Of a DNA stretch of 64,000 bases, positions 50,011 through 58,073 are shown in pieces. Source of the stretch: Rhizobium redzepovicii (lineage in GTDB: Bacteria > Pseudomonadota > Alphaproteobacteria > Rhizobiales > Rhizobiaceae). The position numbers were made by a program, and so were the translations under genes. Location: positions 1 through 64,000 of the forward strand of contig NZ_JAILYH010000026.1 in assembly GCF_019793435.1 (NCBI RefSeq), read 5' to 3'. The notes beneath the pieces are model-generated. The model had not been told where the DNA came from. It was given only the letters and a program-made list of their open reading frames with translations, and did no database searches. Numbering within the stretch: the first letter of the stretch is position 1; every line of letters begins with the position of its first letter.

Positions 50011-50808
50011 ATGACGGCACAACTCAACGCAACGCGCCAGCAATGGCTGGCAGCAAGGCTCGATCTACTCGAGGAGGAGAAGGAATTGACCCGGCGGAGC
50101 GACGCGCTGGCGGTCAAGCGCCAGCAATTGCCGCGTGTTGGGATCGATAAGGAATACCGCTTCGACACCGAAAGCGGCAACATCTCGCTGAAAGAGCTCT
50201 TCGGCGGCCGTTCACAGCTTCTCGTCTATCACTTCATGTTCGGCCCCGATTATACCGCCGGATGCCCGTCCTGCTCCTCGATCGCTGACGGTTTCAACGG
50301 CGTCTTCGTCCATCTCGAGAACCACGATGTCGCCTTCTGGGCGGTGTCGCGCGCGCCGCTCACAAAGCTTCAGGCATTCAAGCAGCGCATGGGTTGGAGC
50401 TTCCCCTGGGCCTCGTCCTTCGGCAGCGATTTCAACGGCGATTTTAGCGTCTGGTTCAGTGCCGAAGATCAGCGCCGGGGCGATATAGAATACAATTACC
50501 GGCTCGAGCCGCCCGCCCCCGAACCGCTCGCCGGCCAAACCGTGCAGCAATGGCAGCAGCCGGAGGGAGAAGGCCCGGTCGCCCAAATCGCCGCCATGAC
50601 CGGCACCGATGTCATGACCTACACCCGCGACCGGCCTGGAGTCAGCGCCTTCGAACTCGTCGACGGTAGGGTCTATCATAGCTATTCCAGCTATGCCCGC
50701 GGGTTGGACGGACTGTGGGGCATGTATCAATGGCTCGACCGCGCGCCCAAGGGCCGTAACGAAACCGGCATCTGGTGGCGCCATCACGACCGCTACAGCA
50801 AGGAGTAA
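50011..50808 (+). CDS. DUF899 thioredoxin-like protein
   Basis: A 265-residue DUF899 protein. The N-terminus is a helical lead (QWLAARLDLLEEEKELTRRS) and the core is a thioredoxin-like fold with a CPSC redox motif (YTAGCPSCSSIADGF). Typical family pieces follow: WAVSRAPLTKLQAFKQRMGW, FPWASSFGSDFNGDF and the final GIWWRHHDRY. AAAGGAGAAGACCCC precedes the ATG. The family is uncharacterised, but the CxxC points to disulfide or peroxide chemistry. It is followed five bases later by a small membrane protein gene. Confidence 0.88.
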   Translation: MTAQLNATRQQWLAARLDLLEEEKELTRRSDALAVKRQQLPRVGIDKEYRFDTESGNISLKELFGGRSQLLVYHFMFGPDYTAGCPSCSSIADGFNGVFVHLENHDVAFWAVSRAPLTKLQAFKQRMGWSFPWASSFGSDFNGDFSVWFSAEDQRRGDIEYNYRLEPPAPEPLAGQTVQQWQQPEGEGPVAQIAAMTGTDVMTYTRDRPGVSAFELVDGRVYHSYSSYARGLDGLWGMYQWLDRAPKGRNETGIWWRHHDRYSKE

Positions 50809-50813
50809 CGGCG

Positions 50814-51176
50814 ATGCTGCGTTCCGCCCACACCGCAAAGAGAGGCGATGGCAACGCGCCTCTCAACGACGCCGAATGGCTGTCGCTGGCAGCCGCCGAC
50901 GAAGTATCAACCGGTAAGCCGAGCGGGAGGATGACCAACCCGGCCGGCAGCATCGCCGCCCATGCCGCCGACCGGCTATCCCTCGCCGCCGCCCCGACAT
51001 TCGCGCTCATGGCGCTGCTGACGGCCACCACCGGCAGCGCCGACACGATCTGCACCGCGACGCCGAATGCTTTCCCGATCGGCGGAATGGTCCCGATGTA
51101 CCTGCTGATGAGCGGCTTCCACGTGGCGCCCTGGCTACGCCTGGCCGCCGGCTGGCGAGGCATGGGCCGAAGGTGA
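50814..51176 (+). CDS. Small membrane protein paired with DUF899
   Basis: A 120-residue protein with two hydrophobic stretches (APTFALMALLTATTGSADTI and IGGMVPMYLLMSGFHVAPWL) and a basic end. The start at 50814 has AAGGAGTAACGGCG upstream, with the AAGGAG formed by the last codons of the DUF899 gene, so the two are cotranscribed. I do not recognise a named family. The Met/His-rich second segment could suggest metal contact, but this is speculative. Confidence 0.65.
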   Translation: MLRSAHTAKRGDGNAPLNDAEWLSLAAADEVSTGKPSGRMTNPAGSIAAHAADRLSLAAAPTFALMALLTATTGSADTICTATPNAFPIGGMVPMYLLMSGFHVAPWLRLAAGWRGMGRR

Positions 51177-51201
51177 TGGTGCCAACGTCGCGACACCTCT
51201 C

Positions 51202-51255
51202 TTCCGTCATCCTGCCCTCGGGCTTTAACCGAGGGATGTCACAGGAATGACGGAG
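51202..51255. repeat. RIME-like palindromic repeat
   Basis: TTCCGTCATCCTGCCCTCGG at the left pairs with CCGAGGGATGTCACAGGAATGACGGA at the right (inner CCCTCGG/CCGAGGG, outer TCCGTCAT/ATGACGGA). It lies between convergent genes. Confidence 0.6.
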
Positions 51256-51323
51256 ATGGGGGTGCGTTCCCGCTGCTCCACTCCGCCGTCTCTGACTTTA
51301 CACCCTAACCGACGCGACCAGCT

Positions 51324-51965
51324 TCATGCCCTCACCTCGATAAAGTCGATCGGCCCGCCGGCAACCTCGTCGTCGAACACAGCACAGGAAAGCTTGCCGC
51401 CGAAGACGCAGCCGCTATCGATATTGGTGCGGTTTCCTGTCGTCACCGGGTTAGACAGTGAGGGAGTATGGCCGTGGACCAGATGTTTGCCCCAATAGTC
51501 GCTGGACTCACCGGGCGGGAACCGTAGCCAGAGAAGATCGAGCTTGGTCTGCCGTTCCAGCGGAAATTCCGGAACAACGCCGGCATGGACAAAGATGCGA
51601 TATCGATCAACATGCATAAGCGGACGATCACCAGCCCATTGCAAATGCTGAGGCGGAACCCTGCCATCATAGGACATTTCGGTTTCAAGTCCGCCATTGC
51701 TGATCCATACGGGTCTGTCGTCGCTATCGGCATATGCAGCGACCATCATGTCTTCATGATTACCTTTCAGGCAGATCCAGCGCCACGGGCCGGCCGGACC
51801 GGCAATGAGCCAGTCGAGGACGCTTTTGCTGTCTGGCCCGCGATCGATATAGTCGCCAAGGAAAACGACTGTGCCCTTGGACGCGTATGTCTCGATGCGA
51901 TCGATCATGCTGTCGAGCGGATCGATGCAGCCGTGAATATCGCCTATGGCAAACGTGTAGCGCAT
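51324..51965 (-). CDS. PPP-family metallophosphatase (serine/threonine or Ap4A-type)
   Basis: A 213-residue phosphatase with all PPP signature blocks: IGDIHGC, FLGDYIDRGPDS, LKGNHEDM, later FVHAGVVP and LVHGHTPS, which carry the two-metal ligands. Its compact size and lack of extra domains match bacterial PrpA/ApaH-like phosphatases. It could act on phosphoproteins or on diadenosine polyphosphates; the sequence does not decide. It stands alone, convergent with the DUF899 pair. Confidence 0.9.
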   Translation of the reverse strand: MRYTFAIGDIHGCIDPLDSMIDRIETYASKGTVVFLGDYIDRGPDSKSVLDWLIAGPAGPWRWICLKGNHEDMMVAAYADSDDRPVWISNGGLETEMSYDGRVPPQHLQWAGDRPLMHVDRYRIFVHAGVVPEFPLERQTKLDLLWLRFPPGESSDYWGKHLVHGHTPSLSNPVTTGNRTNIDSGCVFGGKLSCAVFDDEVAGGPIDFIEVRA

Positions 51966-52165
51966 GTTCCAAGCCTCTCGGCTGCGATGTGACGGCCGGC
52001 GATCAAGGACGAAAAGGCGCGCGAGGGCATGGCGCGGAGGCTCACGCCCCCTCCGCCGTCCGTCGCATCATAACAAACGCAAACCCCGGCGCCATCTCCG
52101 ATTGTCTTCCAGGCCGGAATTGTGTCATGACCTGACAACGCAACAGCGCAAGGTGCGGCATTAAC

Positions 52166-53188
52166 ATGAAGAAGATCGGGTTCCTTTCGTTCGGGCACTG
52201 GACGCCCTCGCCGCAATCGCAGACGCGCTCGGCGGGCGATGCCCTTCTGCAGTCGATCGACCTTGCCGTCGCGGCCGAAGAACTCGGTGCTGACGGGGCG
52301 TATTTTCGCGTGCATCATTTCGCCCGCCAGCTCGCCGCGCCCTTCCCGCTACTATCGGCCGTCGGCGCGAGAACCAGCCGGATCGAGATCGGCACCGCCG
52401 TCATCGACATGCGTTACGAGAACCCGCTCTACATGGCCGAGGATGCGGGTGCCGCCGACCTCATCGCCGGCGGCCGGCTGCAGCTCGGCATCAGCCGCGG
52501 TTCGCCCGAGCAGGTGATCGATGGCTGGCGCCATTTCGGCTATGCCCCATCGGAAGGTCAGGACGAGGCCGAGATGGCCCGCCGCCACGCCGAAGTGTTT
52601 CTTGAGGTGCTGCGCGGCGAAGGCTTTGCCAAACCCAACCCGCGGCCGATGTTTCCGAACCCGCCCGGCCTTCTGCGTCTCGAGCCGCATTCCGAGGGCC
52701 TGCGCGAGCGGATTTGGTGGGGCGCAAGCTCCAATGCCACCGCCGTCTGGGCGGCCAAGCTCGGCATGAACCTGCAGAGCTCGACGCTGAAGGACGACGA
52801 GACGGGAGAGCCGTTCCATGTCCAGCAGGCCGACCAGATTCGTGCTTACCGTGAGGCCTGGAAGGCCGCCGGCCACACCCGCCAGCCGCGCGTCTCGGTC
52901 AGCCGCAGCATCTTCGCGCTCGTCGACGACCGCGACCGCGCCTATTTCGGCTATGGCAGCGACGAGGACGACAAGATCGGTTTCATTGACGAGAAGACCC
53001 GGGCGATCTTCGGCCGCAGCTATGCCGCCGAGCCCGACATTCTGATCAAACAGCTTGCCGAAGACCAGGCGATCGCTGAGGCCGACACGCTGCTGCTCAC
53101 CGTCCCCAACCAGCTCGGCGTCGCTTACAACGCCCATGTCATCGAGGCAATTCTGACCCACGTCGCTCCGGCGCTTGGCTGGCGCTGA
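52166..53188 (+). CDS. LLM-class flavin-dependent oxidoreductase
   Basis: A 340-residue luciferase-like monooxygenase fold protein. It begins MKKIGFLSFGHWTPSPQSQT and contains AAEELGADGAYFRVHHFARQ, GTAVIDMRYENPLYMAEDAG and RLQLGISRGSPEQVIDG, the FMNH2-binding barrel segments of this class. It ends in NQLGVAYNAHVIEAILTHVA. It probably uses F420 or reduced FMN from a separate reductase, and none is adjacent. It is convergent with the AraC regulator gene. The substrate is unknown. Confidence 0.88.
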   Translation: MKKIGFLSFGHWTPSPQSQTRSAGDALLQSIDLAVAAEELGADGAYFRVHHFARQLAAPFPLLSAVGARTSRIEIGTAVIDMRYENPLYMAEDAGAADLIAGGRLQLGISRGSPEQVIDGWRHFGYAPSEGQDEAEMARRHAEVFLEVLRGEGFAKPNPRPMFPNPPGLLRLEPHSEGLRERIWWGASSNATAVWAAKLGMNLQSSTLKDDETGEPFHVQQADQIRAYREAWKAAGHTRQPRVSVSRSIFALVDDRDRAYFGYGSDEDDKIGFIDEKTRAIFGRSYAAEPDILIKQLAEDQAIAEADTLLLTVPNQLGVAYNAHVIEAILTHVAPALGWR

Positions 53189-53210
53189 CGCTCGCCAAAG
53201 CACCGGGCGC

Positions 53211-54035
53211 TCACATTCGCCTGTATCTGGCGCGGAATTCGCGGGGACTGCAGCCCTCGCGCTCGTGGAAGACCCGTGAAAAATAAAAGGGGTCATCCAG
53301 ACCGATCATGGCGGCAACCGCTTCGATTTTTTCGTCGGTGGTGGCCAACAGCTGTTTGGCATGGTCCATGCGCGCCCGAAGCTGAAATGCCTTGGGCGGC
53401 AGTCCTGTTTCCAGCGTGAACCGCCGGCGCAATGTTGCCGGAGACATACCGTGCTCGGCGGCAAAGGCGGCAAGGTCGAGCGGTTGCATCGCCCGCCGCC
53501 GTAGCGTTTCCACGATCACGGCCATGGCGGGCCTCTCCTGGCGCCGATCCGCCGCTCCAATTGCCTGTCTGGCGGCTGATATGACGATGCGATGCAGCAT
53601 CAGTGCCGCCGACGCCTGTCCCAGATGGGTATCGTCGAGCAGATCGGCATGGAGCATCCCGAAGAGCCGCGCCACTTCATCGAGGCGATGCAAGGTCACG
53701 ACGGGATGCCGTTCGCCAATGATCCTCAGCCTGACGAAGTCCCGCGTGAAGGATCCTTCGAAAAGCGCCCAGCGCTCGTCCCAGCCGCCTTCGTCGGGAG
53801 CGTAGGAATGCGCGCGGTTGGGAAACAGCCAGAACAGGGCAGGCCCGGTCAGGCTGAAGCGGCCGCTGGCGGCGGTCTCCAGCCAGCCCTGCCCGCGCTC
53901 CACCAGCACGACGGCGAAACTCGGAAGTTTCCGGTCGGTCACCGCATGGCGGGCATGCTGCCTGCCGCTTCCGGTGACCGCCAGTCCGCCGGCCGCGCCA
54001 AGCGGCGTTCTGTAAATGGCCTCGGCCTGTTTCAT
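53211..54035 (-). CDS. AraC-family transcriptional regulator
   Basis: A 274-residue regulator. An N-terminal cupin-like sensor (about 20-150, with FSLTGPALFWLFPNRAHSY) precedes a double helix-turn-helix: FAAEHGMSPATLRRRFTLET and VAAMIGLDDPFYFSRVFHER, ending GCSPREFRARYRRM. It is divergent from a phytanoyl-CoA-dioxygenase-like gene, with 97 bases between starts, and probably activates it. Confidence 0.92.
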   Translation of the reverse strand: MKQAEAIYRTPLGAAGGLAVTGSGRQHARHAVTDRKLPSFAVVLVERGQGWLETAASGRFSLTGPALFWLFPNRAHSYAPDEGGWDERWALFEGSFTRDFVRLRIIGERHPVVTLHRLDEVARLFGMLHADLLDDTHLGQASAALMLHRIVISAARQAIGAADRRQERPAMAVIVETLRRRAMQPLDLAAFAAEHGMSPATLRRRFTLETGLPPKAFQLRARMDHAKQLLATTDEKIEAVAAMIGLDDPFYFSRVFHEREGCSPREFRARYRRM

Positions 54036-54132
54036 GATGAGCGAAAAGTCCAGCTACCAGTTTCCTCTATGTCGGTTATTCCTGCAGATCAGATAATTAA
54101 GCGCAACTCAATTCAAGCTGGGGAAGGCTGAA

Positions 54133-55056
54133 ATGTCGATTGCCGCCGAAGCCGTGCAGGCCCGAACACCGGAATTTCCCCTGACCGCCCACGGCAAAAC
54201 CTTGACTGCGGAGCGGATCGGCTGGCTCACGCCGACCGATCCCGCCATCGGCGTCGACGCCATCCGCCGCCGCTACCAGAACGACGGCTATGTTTGGCTG
54301 AAGGGCCTCCTGCCGCGGGCCGATGTCATCGATTTCCGTGGCTGGGCGTTCGAGCGCCTCGCGGTGACAGGATTGGTCGAGCCCGGCAGCGATTTTTCGC
54401 AAGGGATTGCGTCGGCCGCCAGCGTCGACTGGAGCCTGGCGGACCGGCGCCTGATGTCGCTTGTCCGCTCCGCCGCCTATGAAGGTTTTTGCGCGCAGCC
54501 GCCGCTTACCCGCTTCATGGACGAATTTCTGCAGGGCATCTCCTATCTGCACAAGCGCAAGATCATGCGTTTCACCCAGCCGGGAACGCCGACGGCCACA
54601 CCCGCTCACTACGATCTCGTTTATCTCCGCGGCGGCACCAGTCGCCTGGTGACGGTATGGATCCCGATCGGCGACATCCCTGCCGAGATGGGCGGCCTCG
54701 TCTACCTCGAAGGTTCGCACGCGCTTGGAGTCAAGATGGAGGCGAAGTTCCAGGCCGCAAGCGGCGATCTTTCTCCGGAAGAGCGGATCAGCGCCTATAA
54801 CAGCCACATGACGGAAGGCGGCTGGGTCTCGAAAGATCTTCCCGATATGGCGAAGCGCTTCGACACCCGCTGGCTCGCCGCCGATTATGAGGCCGGCGAC
54901 GTTGTGCTGCACTCGCCCTACATGATCCACGCCTCAACCACCAACCAGAACAGCAGCCGGCGGCTGCGCCTTTCCACCGACATCAGATATCAGAATGTCG
55001 ACGACGAGATCGACGCCCGATGGAACAACCATTGGAGCCTCGGCGATATGCTGTAG
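54133..55056 (+). CDS. Phytanoyl-CoA dioxygenase family protein
   Basis: A 307-residue Fe(II)/2-oxoglutarate-dependent oxygenase of the PhyH family. The iron ligands fit HYDLVYLRGG (H-x-D) and the distal HSPYMIHAST, where a His and a following Ser/Arg segment (SRRLRLSTDIRYQ) bind 2-oxoglutarate. TGGGGAAGGCTGAA precedes the ATG. It is divergent from an AraC regulator that likely responds to the substrate. The substrate cannot be deduced; relatives act on fatty acids, osmolytes and natural products. Confidence 0.88.
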   Translation: MSIAAEAVQARTPEFPLTAHGKTLTAERIGWLTPTDPAIGVDAIRRRYQNDGYVWLKGLLPRADVIDFRGWAFERLAVTGLVEPGSDFSQGIASAASVDWSLADRRLMSLVRSAAYEGFCAQPPLTRFMDEFLQGISYLHKRKIMRFTQPGTPTATPAHYDLVYLRGGTSRLVTVWIPIGDIPAEMGGLVYLEGSHALGVKMEAKFQAASGDLSPEERISAYNSHMTEGGWVSKDLPDMAKRFDTRWLAADYEAGDVVLHSPYMIHASTTNQNSSRRLRLSTDIRYQNVDDEIDARWNNHWSLGDML

Positions 55057-55185
55057 CCCGGCTTCAGCGCCCCGGCAGCGAAGCGTCGGGACCTTACTGC
55101 CGCCGTGAGCGTTGATGGTCCAAGCCTTGAATCGGTTGCATGACTGACCGACTTATGGCTGGGACCGAACCGCTCGAGTTGCCTG

Positions 55186-56109
55186 ATGCCGCGCACGAAC
55201 CTGAACGATATCCTGATCTTCATGGCCGTCGTCGATGCCGGAAGTTTTATCGCCGGCGGCCAGGCCATGGGCCTGTCCCGCTCGGCGGCCGGAAAGGCCG
55301 TCATCCGCCTCGAAGACCGGCTCGGCGCACGTCTGCTCAACCGCACGACGAGAACGCTGAGCCTGACCGATGAAGGGCGGGTCTTTTACGAGCGCGGCCT
55401 GCAGATCCTTGCGGCGGTCGATGAGGCGGAAGCGAGTCTGGGAGGCCAGAGCGGCATGCCGCGCGGCCTTCTCAGAGTGACTGTACCCGATGCCTTCGGC
55501 CGGCTCGTCGTGATGCCGCTGCTGGAAAAATATCTTCGGGCCTGGCCCGACATCCAGGTCGAGGTGAGCTTTACCGATCAACTCTCCGACATCATCGAGG
55601 ACGGCTTCGATCTGGCGATCCGTATCGGCGCCGCGGCGTCGGATACCCGGCTGGTCTCGCGCGTGATCGCCACCTACAAGACACGCCTCTGCGCCTCGCC
55701 TTCCTATCTCGCCGCGAACGGCGAGCCACGCGAAATCGACGATCTCGCAGCCCACGACTGCCTGATTTTCGCCAACCGCAATCAAAGGCAAGGCTGGCGT
55801 TTTCGTGGCAAGGGCGGTGCCTGGATCAAGGCGCAGGGGCGCAGCCGCCTGAGGCTCGACAACGGCGAGGCGATCCGCGACGCTGCCCTGGCGGGATTGG
55901 GTATCGCGCTCCTGCCCGATTTTCTCATCGGCGGCGATCTCGCCGCCGGGCGTCTTCGGCAGGTCCTGCCCGACCTGGAAGCCGATGACGCCAAGATCGT
56001 CACGCTCTATCCCGACAAGCGCCTGCTGGAACCGCGCATCCACCGTTTCGTGGATCTGATAGTCGAGGCGCTGGGACACGAGAGATCGGGCGCGCGCTCA
56101 TCGCCTTGA
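55186..56109 (+). CDS. LysR-family transcriptional regulator
   Basis: A 307-residue LysR protein. The winged helix at residues 5-65 (FMAVVDAGSFIAGGQAMGLS, AGKAVIRLEDRLGARLLNRT) and the effector domain (FGRLVVMPLLEKYLRAWPDI, FDLAIRIGA, LGIALLPDFLIG) are complete. Its 3' end overlaps the convergent MFS gene by 12 bases. No divergent partner gene lies close upstream, so its target is not evident. Confidence 0.9.
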   Translation: MPRTNLNDILIFMAVVDAGSFIAGGQAMGLSRSAAGKAVIRLEDRLGARLLNRTTRTLSLTDEGRVFYERGLQILAAVDEAEASLGGQSGMPRGLLRVTVPDAFGRLVVMPLLEKYLRAWPDIQVEVSFTDQLSDIIEDGFDLAIRIGAAASDTRLVSRVIATYKTRLCASPSYLAANGEPREIDDLAAHDCLIFANRNQRQGWRFRGKGGAWIKAQGRSRLRLDNGEAIRDAALAGLGIALLPDFLIGGDLAAGRLRQVLPDLEADDAKIVTLYPDKRLLEPRIHRFVDLIVEALGHERSGARSSP

Positions 56110-57354
56110 TACGGAAGCACCAACATCGGCAACCGCCCTGTCGAAACCGCGGAAACTTTTCAAGGCAAGGGGAAAGAGAGTGGCGACGAGATAGGCAAAC
56201 CCGGTGAGCAGCAGCGCCGCGGCAAGACCGATCGTGCTGATCAGCGTACCGCCGACAAGGCCGCCGAAGGGAATGAGGGCGAAGCAGAGGGCGGTATTCA
56301 ATGCGATGACGCGGCCGGTCAGCGGCTTGGGGATGCGCTCGAAGATCACCGCCGACAGGATCGGGTTGAGAAAGCCCGAGGCGAATCCCCCGATGGCCAG
56401 GGTCGTAAAGACAAGACCGAGCGGCGCATCCAGCGCAGTAACGAGAAAACGCGGAAAGCCGGTCAACAGGAATGCCACGGTATAGACGATCAGGCGCGGC
56501 ATCCGTTCGCTGATTGCTGCGGCGATCGCCGCACCTGCGATCGATGCGCCGGCGAATGCCGCAAACATCGCTCCCAGCAGTTCCGGACCATGGCCGGAAT
56601 CACGTGTCCAGACAGGCAGCAGCACCGCATGATAGGCCTGATCCAGCAGGTTGGTGATCGCCACCATAACGACGATGCTGACGAGCACAGCATCGCCGCG
56701 CAGAAAGCGCCAGCCTTCGCGGAGATCGTCGAGATAAGAAGGCCTCTCGGCCGGTCGGGCGCCGGATAGCTCTGGCGTGCGCCGCATATCGGGGATGCCG
56801 ACGGCAACGATCAGCGCGGCCGCGGCGAAGGTGGCGGCATTGACGAGGAGCGCCTGACCCGGGCCGATCAGGCCAATCAGCGCCCCGGCTCCGGCCGCAC
56901 CCGCCGTCGAGGCCAGCCGCTCAATGGCGCTGGCGACGCCAGTCACCCGTTCGAGCGACACATTCGCGAGCCTGGCGATATCGGGAACCATCGCCTGCTT
57001 GGCGGCGTCGGAAGGCCCACGCAGCACGCCCATGGCAAAGACGGCAGGCAGCAGCACCGGCATGCCGAGCAGGCCGAAAAAATCGAGCAACGGCACCAAC
57101 GCCACCACGGCCACCGAAACGCTATCGCAGACGATGGCGATGCGCTTGGCGCCGACGCGGTCGATCAGCGGCCCGCCGAGCGCCTTGGCGACGACATAGG
57201 GCAGCATCTCCATCATCGCCGTCACGCCGGTCAGGACAGGGCTGCCCGTCGTGCTCAACACCAGCCAGGGAATGGCGATGGTCGACAGCCGCGTGCCGGA
57301 AAGCGAACATGTCTCGGCAGCAGCGAGCGCCAGGAAAGGCCCAGCCTTCCTCAC
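56098..57354 (-). CDS. MFS transporter in an ArsR-controlled operon
   Basis: A 418-residue MFS protein of the MFS_3/enterobactin-exporter-like type with about 12 helices (LSTIAIPWLVLSTTGSPVLT, KALGGPLIDRVGAKRIAIVC, ...FGGLVGGTLISTIGLAAALL). The start is a GTG at 57354 overlapping the TGA of the ArsR gene (GTGA), so it is translationally coupled. Longer in-frame starts would lie inside that regulator. It is probably a drug or metabolite exporter under control of the regulator. Confidence 0.87.
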   Translation of the reverse strand: MRKAGPFLALAAAETCSLSGTRLSTIAIPWLVLSTTGSPVLTGVTAMMEMLPYVVAKALGGPLIDRVGAKRIAIVCDSVSVAVVALVPLLDFFGLLGMPVLLPAVFAMGVLRGPSDAAKQAMVPDIARLANVSLERVTGVASAIERLASTAGAAGAGALIGLIGPGQALLVNAATFAAAALIVAVGIPDMRRTPELSGARPAERPSYLDDLREGWRFLRGDAVLVSIVVMVAITNLLDQAYHAVLLPVWTRDSGHGPELLGAMFAAFAGASIAGAAIAAAISERMPRLIVYTVAFLLTGFPRFLVTALDAPLGLVFTTLAIGGFASGFLNPILSAVIFERIPKPLTGRVIALNTALCFALIPFGGLVGGTLISTIGLAAALLLTGFAYLVATLFPLALKSFRGFDRAVADVGASVSRR

Positions 57355-58001
57355 GCCTCGTCCTCCCCTTCGCGATGCGGAAGGCGGCCCGGATAGGGGA
57401 AGGCGTGCAGCATGACATAGAAAGGAACCATGTCGGAATTCCGGGACGCCGCCTCGCCCAGCGGCGGAGCCGCCCGCATCGCTTCCAGGATGATGTCGGT
57501 CAGCCGTTTCGTCAGAGCCTCGGCCTGTGGCGCCGTCATCGGAATAATGATGTCGTCGGCAGTCGTCGCCTTGCGCCATTCGGCCGGCAGTTCGGCATAT
57601 TCCTCGAGCGCCTGCTGCATCTGGCCGACCTGCAGCGAGAGCGCCGCCTGGTTGAAAGCGAGGTCGAGATCGAGCGCCTCCCCCTCGGCTTCGCTCGGCG
57701 GCACCGAGGTCAGCTCATGGCTGGCGCGCCACCAACGGTCTCGCCGTGAGGCATGCGGCGCTTCCTCGATGAAGCCATATTGGGCAAGCTGGCGCAGATG
57801 ATAGCTCGTCGCGCCGCTGTTCAGGCCGAGCCGCGCGGCAAGCTGCGTCGCCGTGGCAGGTCCATCGATCCTCAGCATGCCGAGCATGCGCAGCCGGACG
57901 GGATGAGCCAGCGCCTTCAGCGCGGTCGGTTCGGGCACGACGCGGCTGACGATGCGGGAGGCGGCGGTATCTGCGGCAGGTTTCGGGTGCGGATGTTTCA
58001 T
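57351..58001 (-). CDS. ArsR-family helix-turn-helix regulator
   Basis: A 216-residue regulator. The winged helix spans residues 25-95 (LKALAHPVRLRMLGMLRIDG, ATQLAARLGLNSGATSYHLR) and matches the ArsR/HTH_20 class without cysteine metal sites, so it senses an organic ligand or another state. The C-terminal 110 residues form a helical domain (LSLQVGQMQQALEEYAELPA). Three TTTGCAAA sites spaced 14 bases apart lie directly upstream of its ATG. It is the first gene of an operon with an MFS exporter. Confidence 0.88.
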   Translation of the reverse strand: MKHPHPKPAADTAASRIVSRVVPEPTALKALAHPVRLRMLGMLRIDGPATATQLAARLGLNSGATSYHLRQLAQYGFIEEAPHASRRDRWWRASHELTSVPPSEAEGEALDLDLAFNQAALSLQVGQMQQALEEYAELPAEWRKATTADDIIIPMTAPQAEALTKRLTDIILEAMRAAPPLGEAASRNSDMVPFYVMLHAFPYPGRLPHREGEDEA

Positions 58002-58015
58002 GCTTCAAGCATATA

Positions 58016-58051
58016 TTTGCAAACATATCTTTGCAAATATTTCTTTGCAAA
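58016..58051. promoter_or_regulatory. Triple TTTGCAAA operator, 14-base period
   Basis: The self-complementary octamer TTTGCAAA occurs at 58016-58023, 58030-58037 and 58044-58051, 15 to 50 bases upstream of the ArsR start. The segment is far more AT-rich than its surroundings. Autoregulation by the ArsR protein is inferred. Confidence 0.65.
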
Positions 58052-58073
58052 AGCGATGCGTCTGCCCGCAGGC

